64,000 bases of DNA from contig BSBK01002086.1 in NCBI GenBank assembly GCA_027943335.1, forward strand, positions 827,001 through 891,000, given 5' to 3'. This DNA is from Chamaecyparis obtusa. Taxonomy: Eukaryota; Streptophyta; Pinopsida; Cupressales; Cupressaceae. This document shows, one piece after another, positions 10,729 to 23,585 of the stretch. Each line of letters starts with the position of its first letter. Positions within the stretch are counted from its first letter, which is position 1. The notes under the pieces were generated by a model. That model did no database searches. It saw only the letters and a program-made list of their open reading frames with translations, and was not told where the DNA came from. The translations under genes were made by a program, and so were the position numbers.

Positions 10729-12020
10729 CTAGGTACATCCCGAATGCCGACCAAAGATCAAAAAGCAGAGAGCTTAGGATTCCAACTCTCAGTTCATTCA
10801 GAAAAATACAAAAGGAAAACACAAAGAAGACTTCAAGAACTGAGAAAGCAGTGGTTTTGATAAAATTCTAAGGTCCGTTTGCAGAGATGATAAATGCCAT
10901 AAAGACTGCAGTGTACTCCCAGCCATATCTTGAAAAATACAATAGTGCAAACTCAACATCACATTGCCTAAATTTTTGCTTATAAATGGGTAGAATGGTC
11001 ATGTCGACCTTCTCCCAATTTTTGTATTTCTTATACTTTGGGATTTATTCCTAAGATTGAGGTTTTGAGATAGTGGAGTTTATTATTTAATTTTGAATTT
11101 TTATTCAAAGTTAAGTAATTTAAGTATTGGTAAACATTGTAAAAGGATTTTAAATCCTTATTTAAAGCGAATATTTAGGGTCTAGTCATGGTGATAGGGC
11201 TAGATTTATGGCACGATTTGTGCATAAATTTTGGAGACTTATTAGGAGTTTAGTGTTGAATTTGGAGTCAAATTGAGAAGCTATTTTTAGCTGGAGTTGA
11301 GCATTTTTTGGAAGATTTTTAGGGGCTGATTGGATTTCTAAATTAGGGTTTTGAGAGCTTCTTAAGGGAGTTAGATAGTCAGTTTCAAGGGTTTTGAATA
11401 GTGGAAAGGAGAGGCTTAGTGAACATCTTCATTCCTCTGCCCCTTTTTTGCAGTTTGTAACCATTTTTACAAATTTTTGAAGGAAATAAAGCTAGCTACC
11501 ATATTTGCATTATTTTTTGAGTATCAAATCCATTCCTATTCTTATTTTCTGCATTAAGTGTTGTACTTTTATAATCAAGTTAAGTGAATTACTTCTGATT
11601 CCTTTTCTACGTTATCAAAAATTTGACCTTTGGCAGAATATGTACGTTTGCTAATAGTTTTCATTATTCGTGGTGATTACCCTAGTAATGATTTCTAGTC
11701 AACCTATATGTTGAATAGTGAATGTCAATGTGAATCTCAGTGCTTGTAATTGTGAATGTTGGTTTGAAGATCCTGATTGATCTGAAACAAGTTTTGGTGT
11801 ATCACCCCATTTTCACATTTAGTTTTAATCTTTCTCCCTTTTCCCCATTAAGTTTTCAATCAAGAGGTGATATCCCATATTTGATAGGAACCAACCTAGA
11901 ATTTGGAGATTCCTCCTTATTCATAGTCTACCCACAGCTAGAGGAGGTTTCCATCATCAGGATAGAATTGTCATGTAGCCCTAATGCCCGAGTTAGGGTG
12001 ACAATTCTAAACCTAAACAA
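10729..12020. other. Intervening non-coding DNA, possibly an old LTR fragment
   Basis: No recognisable coding sequence. The stretch 11000-11600 has the look of an LTR (a possible AATAAA near 11486 and long T-rich runs), but no TG...CA ends, PBS or target duplication could be fixed. At 12020 it meets the truncated LTR of the second Tat-type element. Confidence 0.35.
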
Positions 12021-12155
12021 TCATCAAATAAATAATTAAAGGGGTGATTTGAACAAGAGATAAGATTGATTAAGCATAAGTTAAAGTCTAGTATTTTTAA
12101 TGTTTAATGTTAGAGTGGAGCTCAAGGTTTACTAGACCATTTTTGGGTGATTACA
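12021..12155 (-). mobile_element. Truncated 3' LTR of the second Tat-type element
   Basis: On the minus strand it begins TGTAATCACCC at 12155. Its 135 bp match 20412-20546, the same end of the right-hand LTR, with few differences. Homology stops near 12021, so about 760 bp of this LTR is missing, lost by deletion or replaced by the flanking sequence. Confidence 0.85.
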
Positions 12156-12168
12156 TTTGCCCCTCTTT
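12156..12168 (-). promoter_or_regulatory. Polypurine tract of the second Tat-type element
   Basis: On the minus strand AAAGAGGGGCAAA abuts the LTR start, identical to the tract at 9768-9780. This fixes the orientation of the element as minus. Confidence 0.85.
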
Positions 12169-14678
12169 GACTAATGTGTGAGTGATTTGGGAACACATTG
12201 AGTCAAAGAATAATGATGTCAAGGTAACTAATAGAGATTTGACTCTGAACTTGATCAAATGAAGCACAGAGAGATAAATAATCCCAAACCTGATCGAATG
12301 AGAACTAGTAAAGTTTGATAAGATAGATATGACTCCAAACTTGATTGAACGAAGCACATAAAAGAAGTTAATCCCGAACTTGGTCAAATGAGAACTAGCA
12401 TAGATAGATAAGATTGTAATTTAAGAGATAGATGATAGATTCTTCTTGTCCCCTCGGGATCAAAATCGAAATGAGGTAGAGGAGATGCATAAATGAGATA
12501 GATTTGATCAAAATCAAGATAAGATACGGTTCCAGATGATCGATTAAGAACATAAGAATAAGTTTGACCACCGAGTGATGGAAATTTGCCCCATTTTGAG
12601 TAATGTTGACCAGGAAGATGTAGCATTGGAATTAGGTCAAAACCAGAAGAAAGGATGATGAAATGATGATGGAAGAGAGGAAAATGATGATTGCCTCAAA
12701 AGATCGAAGGGATTAGACTCAAAGGGTCAGTAAGCTACGCATAGGGAAAATTTTGAAATGTCATTTTGACAATCAAGATGAATCCAGATTTTGATTTCAA
12801 TCCCTAAAATGGATCTAGGACGCTGAAATTAGGTAAGGGTGCAATTTTTGTAGAAATGTGAGACTTTGAAAATTTGGGTCAAAATGCTATATAAGGGGCC
12901 CAAAAGGTCAGATATGATGATATGATTAATCCCTTGAGATATCAAGAAGAAGAAAAGTGCAAAAGAAAGAAAGATTAAGGAGGCAATAAAGACATGATCG
13001 AGAGAGAAGAACAAAAGATACATGATCGAGCGCAACTGACTAACCATCCAATAATGATGAAGGAGACTCTCTCCAAACTTGAATACAACTAAGAATGCAC
13101 CTAAGAAATGCAAGCTACCATGAAAATGCAAAGTGCGATTTGCAATGGTTAATAGGTCCTTGTTTTTATCATCAAGCTTTATTAAGGGATATCGCAAGAT
13201 CATACAACCATAACTAGTGCGAATGCAACTATGAAGATATGAATATGATCTATATCAGATAGAGTGTAGGAAACAAATGTAAGCATTAAGACATAAGTGT
13301 TGAGATGACCTAAACATGGTTTCCAAGTTAATGTTGCAAGATTATACCGGTATCAAAGCATAAGAGAGAAAGATTAAGGAGAAAACACAATGTAACAGTC
13401 AGGGATATAGCACTAAATCTCCTCAGTGTCCAAGGAATCAAAGCAAGAGACACTTAGAATCATTAAAGTGATACCCATAGGAAGAAATCAAAGAAAACAT
13501 GCCCCATGCCCCCAGTCCTCTAGTCGTAACATCATAAAGAGAATAAGGAGGGAACACCCAGTGAAAATCATCAATCAGACAACACACAAAGAGAATAAGC
13601 CATAACATGTCTCAGTCATTTCAGTTTAAGTGCGGTGTAAAAAAGAAAAGATAATCACTAACTCGCTAGGACTCATGCATGTAAGTGAGAAATATCACAC
13701 AATCCTAGATTGCAAAGAAAGCATTGACTCAAGATAGCATATCCGATAAGTGTTAAGAAACACTCGATGTCAAAGGAAGTATTGAGAAACACCAGGTAGT
13801 GTCAGTGATAAATTTCCCATTGAGAAGGACTGATAAAGTGACTCAAATTAAGCTCAAGAGATAGATCAAGTGGTAAAGAAAGATAAGAATTTTGTATGAT
13901 TTTTTAGATTTTATGATTTTTAGAATTTTTATGATTTTTAGAATTTTTTTGAAACATGTATCATTTTTTTAAAAAAAATTTTAGGATATTTTATGATTTT
14001 AAATTTTTTAAGAGATTATCAGTTCTCAAGCAAGATCACATTGGTTTGCTCCCAATGTATAGCAAGGTATAGGAAATGACAGATGGATCAACGAGTTGAT
14101 GGATGAAGGAGAAAGATCGTGATGGATGAGGTGAGTAAATGCAACCCTCAAGGCCAGTCTCCTCAAGAACACCCATGCTAGGGAAAGAGAAAATATAACA
14201 ATGTAAGCTCATGAAGTGGTGTTGGGTAGCATATAGGATAATGACCTGGTGTCATGAGAGGATATGGTCCAAAAGAGTGGACATGTCAAGAGACTCATGT
14301 TAACAAATTTTGCATTTATTTATTTTTTCATTCTTCATTTTGATCAAGACCAAGGGGTCAATTGGATAAGATTAGTGATAGGGTAGCATGACTAGGATAA
14401 ATTTTGATGGATGATACGAGTGAATGGTTTGGTATTAGGAAAAGAATACTTAGGAGTAGTGATGGAAAAGTCTAGATAAGTAAGATCATGATAGGGTAGC
14501 ATGGATGGAAGTAAGTGAGTGGCTGATGGAAAGGATAGTAGATGGAAAGATATATGATGTTCGTGGATAGCTCAACCTTGTCAAGATCAAAGGTGATAGA
14601 GGAAGTATGGGTGTACATGAAATAGCTAGTGTGGATGAATCTTTCCCCAAGTGTAGAGTGCAATATGGAAGAACTATG

Positions 14679-14709
14679 CATGATGCTTGTTTGCCTGGTT
14701 TTCATCATG
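14679..14709 (-). other. Conserved hairpin, copy D
   Basis: On the minus strand the outer stem CATGATG/CATCATG pairs perfectly (7 bp), followed by AAAA and a weakened inner stem (CCAG against CAAG, ends only) around GCAAA. It corresponds by position to copy B of the first element. The outer stem sequence is different but the pairing is retained. Confidence 0.45.
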
Positions 14710-14783
14710 GTACTTGTCCAAGGTGCCACAAGGAGTGGTTTTTACCATAGGATGAATTTATTTCTCTTTACTTTTTCTACCAA

Positions 14784-14807
14784 GGTGCCTGTTTCCAGGT
14801 TTTCACC
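14784..14807 (-). other. Conserved GNRA-loop hairpin, copy C
   Basis: On the minus strand: outer stem GGTG/CACC, AAAA bulge, inner stem CCTG/CAGG, GAAA loop. It is the counterpart of copy A (5267-5290), where the inner stem is CCTA/TAGG. Confidence 0.6.
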
Positions 14808-16004
14808 AAGGCATATTTTAAAATAAAAAAAAATTCACAAAATTATTTTTTGCATTTTCTAATTTTGAAGGAACTCAAACCTGATGCTCTTTGGATAATG
14901 CTCCTTTGGAAAGATATGATATAATAGGCCAAGGTCACTGAGAGATATGCTCAAAGATGTTGATAAGGTAATGATAGCAAAATATATGAATAATAAGGTA
15001 GATGATGGCTAAAGATTTTAGCGTAATATATGATATAGGTAATGGAAGGATAATGAATGAGAGGCTAAGAAGAAAATGTAGGATAGTAGAGAAGGATTGC
15101 GTAGAAGTATGTGGAGATGATGGAAAGATCAACATTGACACACACCTTGAGGGGTAGTGAACAACTAGAGGGAGAATAAGTTAGCTAGCTTGAGGTTTTG
15201 ATATAGGAATTGATGTAGATCCCAGGACACAAGGACCCAAAATGGATGAAGGAGAGGATGGAAGATGTTTGGTAGAATATGGAGTGGAAGTATTTGGAAG
15301 CTTGAATGTAAACTTTGATTTTTATTTTATATTCAAGTCCTTTAAGAGAGGCTTGGGAATCCATGTAGCTTTTGATTTTTCTTTACTTGTAGTTGCTTTT
15401 GATTGCAATTCTTCCATGATGGATTTAGGAGCCCATATTTTCTTTGATTTTCTTCTTTTCTTTGAGGACCTTTGTGGTCTCTTGAATATTTATTTTTTCT
15501 TTGTAGTCACATATTGATTAGATAGGACATAGTGATCTTCATATGCAAGTGGATTCTTGTATTTCTTATTCTTATGTTGCATATCCAATTTCTTCCAAAA
15601 GACTTGGGGATTATGGATGAATGAGGCTCATATGATAGGTTTAGATGAGTGGATATATGAAAATTTCTCAAGGATGCATGTCTTTGTTGATCTTGGGGTA
15701 TGATGAGGGAAGTGGATGACAAACTAGGAGCAAGAGGTCTAGTAGATGGAGGGATATAAGGTCCCTATATGGATGGAAGGTTTGAAGGTTTCAGCTTTGG
15801 GATATAAGGACAAAGGATGGATTTGGATGATGCAAATGGATAATGGATAGGGATATCAACATCCATAGAGAGAGTATCATGGCCAAGGCTCTAATCTGTA
15901 AGGTCCATATTTATACCAATACACTCATGAGTAGCTTTGATAGGAGCAACAAGAGCTTGGGAGGATTTATTCTTATGCGAAGGACTAGGAAAGATGGGAT
16001 ATTT

Positions 16005-17287
16005 TTAAAATGAATGTGAATGATTATGACAAGGAGTTGCAGGGATACTCAAATCTTGACAAGGATCTTTGGATAACATAGGAAGATTAATTTTCTCTCG
16101 ATTTTCAATAAGACCATTAGAGGTGATGGAAGGATTACCTTGATCTTGCTTACGAGATGAAGAATTTAGAGAAGGTGGAGGGATATCTTCTCGGAAGGAA
16201 TCATCACGAGGCTTTGGTGATATGGGACTTTGGTCAAACATTGGATAAGGATGGTATCTTGATCTTGATCTTCACACTTCAGATTGTCCTCTTGACATGG
16301 AACCACTTCTAAGGATGAAATAGGAGTTTGGGTATGCACGAGGGGTTCATGAAGGTTTGATGAAGGAACATTTAGGATAGGTATGATAGGCATTGAAGCA
16401 CGAGGAAGCTTGGGGTCTATGACCTTTGAATCATGGAAGAGGCATGTAGAAATATTTATATTAGCTTGGATCTCTTTTAGAGGTAGCCCTTGAGGATACA
16501 CATAGGTAGCATGAAAAGCATTAAGCTATTTGTTCAATGTATGGATTTTGAATGTCTTTTCATTTTTAGGAGATGGAAGAATGGCAGAAGAGGTAGATGT
16601 AGCATGAGAACCATTACTAGACATGGGTTCAAGATTTTGATCAAGCTTGAGAGTAGTATCTTCATTAGATGATTCATTAGGATCTTCAACACCAATTATG
16701 TCATTATTAATGAGATCTTGTATTTTATGTTTCAACTCCATGCAATGTGAAGTCTTATGTTTAGTATTCCGATGATACACACAATAGAGACTCATGCATG
16801 AAATTCTATTGGAAGTGGTTGGAGGTAATGTGATGAGATTGTTTTCAAGGAGTTATTTTTTCAATGTTGATTCATAAGATTCTCCCAAAGGTGTAAAGAT
16901 TATTTATGAGGTATGATTAGATCTTTTTTGATGTTTTTGTAGATAGGGAAGACTCTTAAGTGAATAAGATATTTTTGCATCTTCACTTTCTCGATCAAAG
17001 ATAGGTCGGTCATGGAGAGGCTCTCGATCAAAGATAGGTTTGTTAGAAGTTTGACATTTCTTAAATATAGAGTTGATGTGAGAGTGTGACATGGCCTTGC
17101 TTGAAGAAGATTAAGATAAAGGATAGACTGATCTCCAAGAATTTTGGTTAGATGTTGTATCTTTTTCTTTCTTCAAGTCTTGGAGGTCATCTTTCAAAGA
17201 TCAGATTTGCTCAGATAAGTAAACCATAATAATCTCTTCTTCCTTGTTGTTATAGTCATAGGATATAGTCCAATTGTTTTCAGCCAT
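16005..17287 (-). pseudogene. Gag remnant of the second Tat-type element
   Basis: Candidate start ATG at 17287-17285 opens MAENNWTISYDYNNKEEEII, with an early TGA after LSEQI. Further on (16795-16526) comes SLYCVYHRNTKHKTSHCMEL followed by KHKIQDLINNDI, the Cys-His segment and following helix typical of gag in this lineage (C-x2-H...H-x-x-H-C type spacing, not a full classical CCHC). After that comes a Ser/Pro/Asp-rich linker in shifting frames to a stop at 16005. Gag forms the virus-like particle. The central capsid domain could not be recognised, so an internal deletion is likely. Confidence 0.65.
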
Positions 17288-19629
17288 GAGAGAGGGGATT
17301 GAGAAATTGATAGAAATAAGATTACTAAGCCAATGTAAGAGGATCAAGGTAATGATAGCTTGTGTCTCAAAGATAAGTAGATAGATAGTGTAACCAAGAG
17401 AACTAAGTACAAGGTACCAAGAATGAGGCCTGAATGCCTGTTGAGTGGCACTTGTGGAAAAGTTAGAGTAAAATGTAATATTAGATAAGATATTTGAGTC
17501 AAGGCTAGAGTAGTTCCAAGATCTTAGAACAAGAGCAAAGAGAGATCAAATCACTAGAAAGAACTCAATCTATTGAGGATACTAGTTTGCAGATAGAAGA
17601 AGCCAAGAGAAAACATGAGATAAAGTCATTGGGACTTTGAATTTGATGTGCTAAGGAATCCATGAGCATGTATGATCATTTTTTAGAAACATAAAAAATG
17701 CAAATTTTTTATATTTTTTTGGTATTTTTTGATGTTTTAGTAATTTGCATTTTTTAAGGTCTTCTACTCAATTTTTGGAGTTGAAACCGTTACCGGTCTC
17801 AAAAATTGGATTGTCAAAGGCATTGTATTTTTTAGATTGAACTAGAGATTTTGATTATCTTTCCAACGATGAAAGCAGTTCACAATTTTGAGCACCAAGT
17901 CAAAAGTTATGGTCCTACCAAGTTGAGGTAAAAAAATTAATGTTTTTAGAATTTTTTTAGAATTTTTGATATAGACATCGACCAAAGCCACAAACCATTG
18001 ATCAATGAGCATGCCTAAATCAGGTCTGAATGTTTCCAAGAAAGAAAATAGTGTGAGAAAACAAAGGTCTTCAAACAATCCACCAAAGGACAAAGCAACT
18101 TTGGGGATACAAGCATTCGTGAAGTCTAACAATATATAGAAATGTATCAAGTGTATGAAGTGTATATTCACAAAAGTCTTCATGGGTCTTATAAAATTAA
18201 AGAACATCAAGAAAAACTACCTAAGGTCAAAAGGGAAGTGTTCCAACCTTTTCCCACAACTTGATTCTCCTCTACCTCACACAAAGTGACGTTGGCTTTG
18301 TCATGGATATGCATCCAAGGGAGTACATATGGTGAGTATCTTGGGGTGATCTAGGTAAAGTCCACTTGAATCAATCTTTGCACAAAGGAAGTCACACAGC
18401 CAAAATGATATCCTCTAAGTTCTAAGGTGTTTAGTAAGATCTTTGTTAATGACTACCCCTTGTAGTTTTGCAAGCGAAATTAAGGCCTATAGCCCTACAA
18501 GCACCCAAAATGCATAGTCTCGCAAGCAATATTTATACCTTTCAGCCCTATACAAAGTGAATGTACTCCCCTTATAATCTTTTAAACAAGATTTAGACCA
18601 AGAAGGCCCTACAAGCGCCCAATCATGTGTAGTCTTGCTTAGCAAGATGTAGGCAACTAGGCTCTGCACATGAAGAAGCATTAGGAATAAAAAATAGCCA
18701 AGGCTTCCCTCTCTTTAGATTAAAGGAAGCATTTAATTATAGTAGGATGGAGTAGCCAGGTTTGCTTGTTCCCCACATGGGTCGTTCCCAAAATATTTCT
18801 CTCTTGGTAGGCCCTCTAAAGGTAAATGCGAGAAAAGAAATGGATAGCTAGTGGAGGTCTAGATTTATGATTTTCCATGAGGAAAAGAGCATACTCTCCT
18901 AATCCATAGTGTCTCCCAAACACATCAAATAATTGTTCATTTACCAAAGATTCCTTTCACAAGAAACCTATCAAGTAGGTCAAGATTTCTGATTCATCCT
19001 CTAGGAGGTGAAGAGCATACTCTCCTACTACTCAACTAATCACAAGAAAAGAAATCTCGTAATTAGAAATAGGTGCCTAGAAAACCAAATATATGAAAGC
19101 ACAAAGTTGATTTGTATCTCCAAGGCAACCTACAAAACCAATGATTAGTAGTTTCAAGGTGAGTCTTTGACAAGTGTCCTACAAAACCATAATCTAGGGC
19201 ACAAAAAGTATGCAAATGAAACCAATAACCTTGCAAGATCACTTGTTAGATGTTGTTAAGAGACCAAAAAATCAAAAAATGCAAGAAATCAACTAAAAAC
19301 TCAAACTATGACATAAAATAAATCTGGGTGATATTTAATCAGTTTGTTAGAAATCCGTAAGATATAGCTTAATGAAGCAAAATGACATTTCAATGCAGAA
19401 CGATATACCTTATAAAGGTAGAATGATATTTCATAAAGAAGCAGGATGATATTTCATAAAGAAGCAGGACGATATTCAAGAAAACAACAAATTTTGCCAG
19501 GTAGTATTAAGAAATATTGCCTAGGTATACTATGGAATGTCATATGATTTTCTTGTTGCAAAATAGAGTTGATGAATATGTGACACCAAAATCAAAAAAT
19601 GCAAGAAATGGAGCTAAATATGCATGTCT
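17288..19629 (-). mobile_element. 5' leader of the second Tat-type element
   Basis: Non-coding stretch between PBS and gag on the minus strand, about 2.3 kb. It holds short AT-rich frames without domains and several repeated phrases (the octet AGCATACT with TCTCCT recurs near 18888 and 19015). No host gene was recognised here. Confidence 0.5.
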
Positions 19630-19646
19630 AGCCCCACGGTGGGTGC
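19630..19646 (-). promoter_or_regulatory. Primer binding site of the second Tat-type element
   Basis: Read on the minus strand, TGCACCCACCGTGGGGCT sits 6 bp after the LTR end. It resembles the TGGCGCCCACCGTGGGGC primer site common in Tat/Ogre-type plant elements (recalled family pattern), with changes in the first bases. A host tRNA would prime minus-strand synthesis here. Confidence 0.7.
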
Positions 19647-19652
19647 AAAAAA

Positions 19653-20546
19653 TGTATGATCAAAAGGTGACACACTTCTATAAACTATTTCACTTGAGAG
19701 ACTACATGAAGAGATATATCTCAAGAGGTGGCTTATAGCTTCTTATCTATGACGTGCAAGTATGTAAGCATCATGGATAGTGGCTCTCAAATGAACCTCA
19801 ATAAGAAACCCTTGCAAGGTGCACCATAGAATAGAAGATTCAGAATGATAATGCAAGAATGAGAGATATATATTAAATGCAAGAGATAAACTAGAATGCA
19901 AGTGCAAGAACAAGAAAACAAATCTCATCTAACAAGATTACAATACCTCCTAGTTAATCTATGTTATTTAAGCTAAATACAATAAGGAAATGCTAATATA
20001 AGAATGAAAGTAAGCTAGAATGCAAGTAAACAAAATGATAGCATAATAATAGCATGAATGATCTAAATGTACAAGAGTGAGGAAAGAGCTTCTTTTTAAA
20101 GAACAATAGATGGTGGAGATTAAGAGGCAAAATAAAAGGGTGGAGAATAATCCCTAATTTGACTTTAGGGCACAAGATTCTCAAGAGGAAAAATCAATGG
20201 ACAAGAATGGTTGGGTAGAAATGAGTGGTGAGGATTAAGAGGCAAAAGAGATTTTACTTATGTGAAGACAAAAAAGCCATTTTCTTTTATTTTTAAATTA
20301 GGAAATTCCTTTTTCATGCGTACATATAGGATAAAGTGGATTTTATTTAATTAAAAGGGACGTTCTTTTAATCAAATGAAGCTTGGGATAAAGTGGTCAA
20401 ACTTTAGGATATCATCAAATAAATGATTAAAGGGATGATTTGATCAAGAGATAAGATTGATTAAGCATAAGATAAAGTCTAGTATTTTTAATGTTTAATG
20501 TTAGAGTAGAGATAGAGGTTTACTAAACCATTTTTGGGTGATTACA
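19653..20546 (-). mobile_element. 5' LTR of the second Tat-type element
   Basis: An 894-bp LTR. On the minus strand it starts TGTAATCACCC at 20546 and ends GATCATACA at 19653. The last 135 bp (20412-20546) match the truncated partner at 12021-12155. The mid part shares LTR phrases with the other Tat LTRs, such as the region about Ala/Leu-free AGGCAAAA near 20118 and 20237. The flank beyond it is CTATT, the expected target duplication, but its partner is lost with the truncated left LTR. Confidence 0.85.
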
Positions 20547-21724
20547 CTATTGACCCATTTTACAATGTTTTAGGACCTTTAAGGTAATTTCCAACTCTAT
20601 CCTCCAACAAATATCCATTGTACTCCATCTATGGTCTTGGATCATCAAGATCTTGTCGCTTTGTCAGGGTGCTCCTGCATTAGGAAGTGTAATTCTCGAA
20701 ATACCAAAAGTGGGAACTCATGAAGGTTGGTCTCTGACATTTGAAAAGTGGAAGATGGGCTTCATAATTTTTTTATCATAGCTGTTCCATCAACAGATTC
20801 TGAAAGTGTGTGGTGCAAAACAATTCCAGGTTGCATACTTTTCTATTGGTTGGTAGATTCATTGGTGATGTCCAAGTTCTCATTAGATTATCTTGAAGAG
20901 TAATTGGCTTAATTAAGTTTCCATGAGGTTTGTGAAAAGGTATGTAAAATTCTACCTGACAAAGAGAAGAAGAGTCGGGGTCAATAGTGTTGAAGTGTCA
21001 TCTGTCATGAAACTATTTCAGTTAATTTTCAAGAACTGTTGTTGTAACCATCATGGAAGACAAAGGGACTATTTATATCTTTGTTGAACATTTTATTAAG
21101 GATCAACAATTTTGGTTTTATCTCTCCCCCTTTTGTTGTGACAATTGAGTGAGAATTGAGGGTAAAAACTATGATTGTTGTTTATTTATAGTTAAAACAT
21201 TTACTGTTGAAGGAATGGATGAATGATAGATGAAGTCAGTTAACATTAGATATTGAGCTATGTTCTTAAGATCTATGATTATTAGATGATCTATGAGTCA
21301 TTGTTGGTTTTCCTTACCATATCTATTATATTTAACATAATCAACACTCCTTTATATGTTTTATGGTGTGTATGACTTTCATAGCTGTGGAGGTGTAGAT
21401 GTTGAGATCTTCATATTAGTTTAGTTGTGTTTTATTTTCATAGTTATGGAAAAGAATACGGTATCTTTATGTTATCATTTTATATTTATGTGTGGATATA
21501 ACATGGTGATGTATGTCTGTTAGAAGCCTCTTATGCTCTCAGGTTAAGAGCTTACCCCCTTTTATATTTAGAAAATACAAAACATATTCATTGAATATCT
21601 ATTTCAAGGAGTTGTATTGTCAATTCAGAGATTGAGCTAATTGAAAGCTCTTTCAACTGTTCATTAATAGAGAAGTCTTGTGAGGGTTAGAGTCAATATT
21701 ATTAAAGACCAATCTGTTAACTAA

Positions 21725-21726
<2 letters not shown>
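20547..21726. other. Unassigned DNA, 1.2 kb
   Basis: No coding motif, RNA gene or repeat could be supported on either strand. It lies between the second Tat-type element and an AT microsatellite, and may be internal or flanking DNA of the element whose LTR is at 22340-23585. Confidence 0.3.

Positions 21727-21756
<30 letters not shown>
21727..21756. repeat. (AT)n microsatellite
   Basis: An uninterrupted AT dinucleotide run of about 15 units. Confidence 0.95.
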
Positions 21757-21761
<5 letters not shown>

Positions 21762-21772
21762 TTCTCATAAAA

Positions 21773-22320
21773 ATTAAAATCACAAAGAATAGACCCCATG
21801 TAGAATTTTAAGACCTTTCCAAAAATGTAACTTTTTCAAAAAGAAATGTTGATTTGTGTCTAGAAATATTTTTTATGAATCTCATAAAAATATTATAAAA
21901 AGTAGGAAAAAATTACAAAAATATGAAATTTGGATTGTAACTTCCTTATGTCAAAACAAACTTGCAAAAAAAATTCAAAGCATAATTCTTTATTTTGTGC
22001 CCTAGGGATCCATTTTATTAGAACGAACTAGTTTTAACAAATCTTTCTTTTTTTGCAAAAAATTTTCAATAAAATTAAAATCACAAAGAATAGACCCCTT
22101 TTAGAATTTCAATACCTTTCCAAAAATATATATATTTTAAATAAATATGCTAATTTGTGCCCATAATTGATTTTTTTATGAAATATCATAATTTTTTTAT
22201 AAAATTAAATTTAAAAAAATTAAAATTCTGAATTTTGGACTATAGCCTACTAATATCAGTGCAAACCCACAAAAATAATAATACTAAATTTCAAGCGATT
22301 TCAAAGCTATGACCAAATCT
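21773..22320. repeat. Tandem duplication, period 301 bp
   Basis: The block starting at 21773 (ATTAAAATCACAAAG) recurs at 22074 and stays alignable, with divergence, for about 190 bp. It includes shared phrases ending in ACCTTTCCAAAAAT. It sits in the leader just inside the PBS at 22321, so it may be a leader duplication of that retroelement. Confidence 0.75.
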
Positions 22321-22336
22321 CACATCGGGTTCACCA
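22321..22336 (-). promoter_or_regulatory. Primer binding site next to LTR 22340-23585
   Basis: On the minus strand TGGTGAACCCGATGTG begins 3 bp after the LTR end. It starts with TGG as required for pairing with a tRNA CCA end. The tRNA was not identified. Confidence 0.65.
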
Positions 22337-22339
22337 TTT

Positions 22340-23585
22340 TGTAATTGAGTAATAGGGATCAAAAGAAAACCAACAATAACATAAGAGATCTCAACCACAA
22401 AGAGATTTATTAGTGCAATTAGTATTCCCAATCATCAAGAAAGAATGCAAGATGAGAAATAAGCATAAACATCATACATAATGAAATCAATTTAAGAACA
22501 TGAATATGCAAACCATATGAAATCCTTTCTTGGTGTTCTCCTTCTCATGCAATGTGGGCTCTTAGAATTGAGCTCAAGATTATGCCAGCATAAGAATTCA
22601 AAGCAATTGTAATTTTTGAAATATGAGAAAAGACTCTCTAATTATAAGATTTTAGGGGTTTCAACCAAGAATCCATGATTGAAGGGCTAATTGGCTGTGA
22701 TTGAGGAGTTGAACTCAGTGTGAGTGAGAGTTCAATTGAGTTGATTGCTTGGTTTAATAGAATTGATTGATCTTTCAACAAATAGATTGGATAGATGACG
22801 TGAATGGACTGTTGAGATAACAAATATACTGGTGATTTAATTGATTGCATGGATGAGTCAACTAAGTGCATGGATTAGAAGACTGAATTGATGTTAGACT
22901 TAACTGATTGCATGGATTAGAAGACTGAATTGTTGGAAGACTTAACTGATTAATGAGGGAGGAACTAACAATGTGGATTTAATAGTTAGGAGAGGGAATT
23001 GTGGAGTGAAGAGTTTTGATTGAAAAGCTAACTCAAAGTGAGTGTGAGTTAGGATGTAGAAGGATAATTATGATTTAAATAACTAAAATATTATTTATTT
23101 GCACATGTGGAGATATTTTATAAATAAATAATTACTTATTTATTTATGAGGGGAATTGATAGTTGTAATTAAATAAATATAATTTATTTATTCATGAGAG
23201 GGGAATAATTAGTTTAAGTAAATAAATATCATTTATTTAATCATGAGATAGAATTTGATTTACTTATTACTTAAATGCAATAATTAGGAGGGAATATTAA
23301 TTAAATTTGGTTATTTAGTTAATTGAATGACATAAGGAATAACTAAATAATGTTTAATCATTTAATTACTTTATAGACAAATAATTAATGAAATATTGAT
23401 TGGACGATTAATAATTAAGGTAATTAATTAAAATCACTCAATTATAGAATTAAGGAGAAATGATGATTTTGATTATAAAATATGGTAGAATGACATAATT
23501 AATTAAATAATAATAATTTAATAATTTAAGAGTAATGTTAGTAAAATTATCGCTAGTAGACATGAGACATTTTTAGGTGTCTACA
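22340..23585 (-). mobile_element. 5' LTR of a truncated LTR retrotransposon
   Basis: A 1246-bp LTR. On the minus strand it begins TGTAGACACC at 23585 and ends CAATTACA at 22340, followed by a PBS. The right flank is AGAAC in LINE sequence, so the element inserted into or beside the LINE. A 42-bp tandem repeat lies inside it at 22869-22950. The small reading frame at 22638-22871 is a by-product of LTR sequence. No 3' LTR or pol of this element was found to the left. Confidence 0.75.
22869..22950. repeat. 42-bp tandem repeat within LTR
   Basis: Two near-identical units starting CATGGATTAGAAGACTGAAT at 22869 and 22911. Confidence 0.8.

Larger units (their letters stand above)
12169..16004 (-). 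mobile_element. 3' region of the second Tat-type element (no pol, no PMD gene)
   Basis: Aligns in blocks to the reverse complement of 5100-9767: hairpins at 14784-14807 and 14679-14709, the block around 13500-13800, and the block at 12780-12880. Between 13510 and 12880 only about 0.6 kb is present where the first element has about 3.2 kb, so the PMD gene is absent. From 14900 to 16000 the DNA is acidic/Ser-rich linker-like in broken frames joining gag. No RT, RNase H or integrase motif was found on either strand. Minus-strand frames such as 12829-13203 are hydrophobic chance frames. Confidence 0.7.

Noticed and set aside
12829..13203. 124-codon hydrophobic minus-strand frame
   Set aside because: It lies in the non-coding 3' region homologous to 9000-9780 of the first element, where it is not open; composition reflects AT-rich DNA.
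16166..16501. Stand-alone 111-codon gene
   Set aside because: It is a piece of the Ser/Pro/Asp-rich linker after gag in the second Tat-type element, in a shifted frame.
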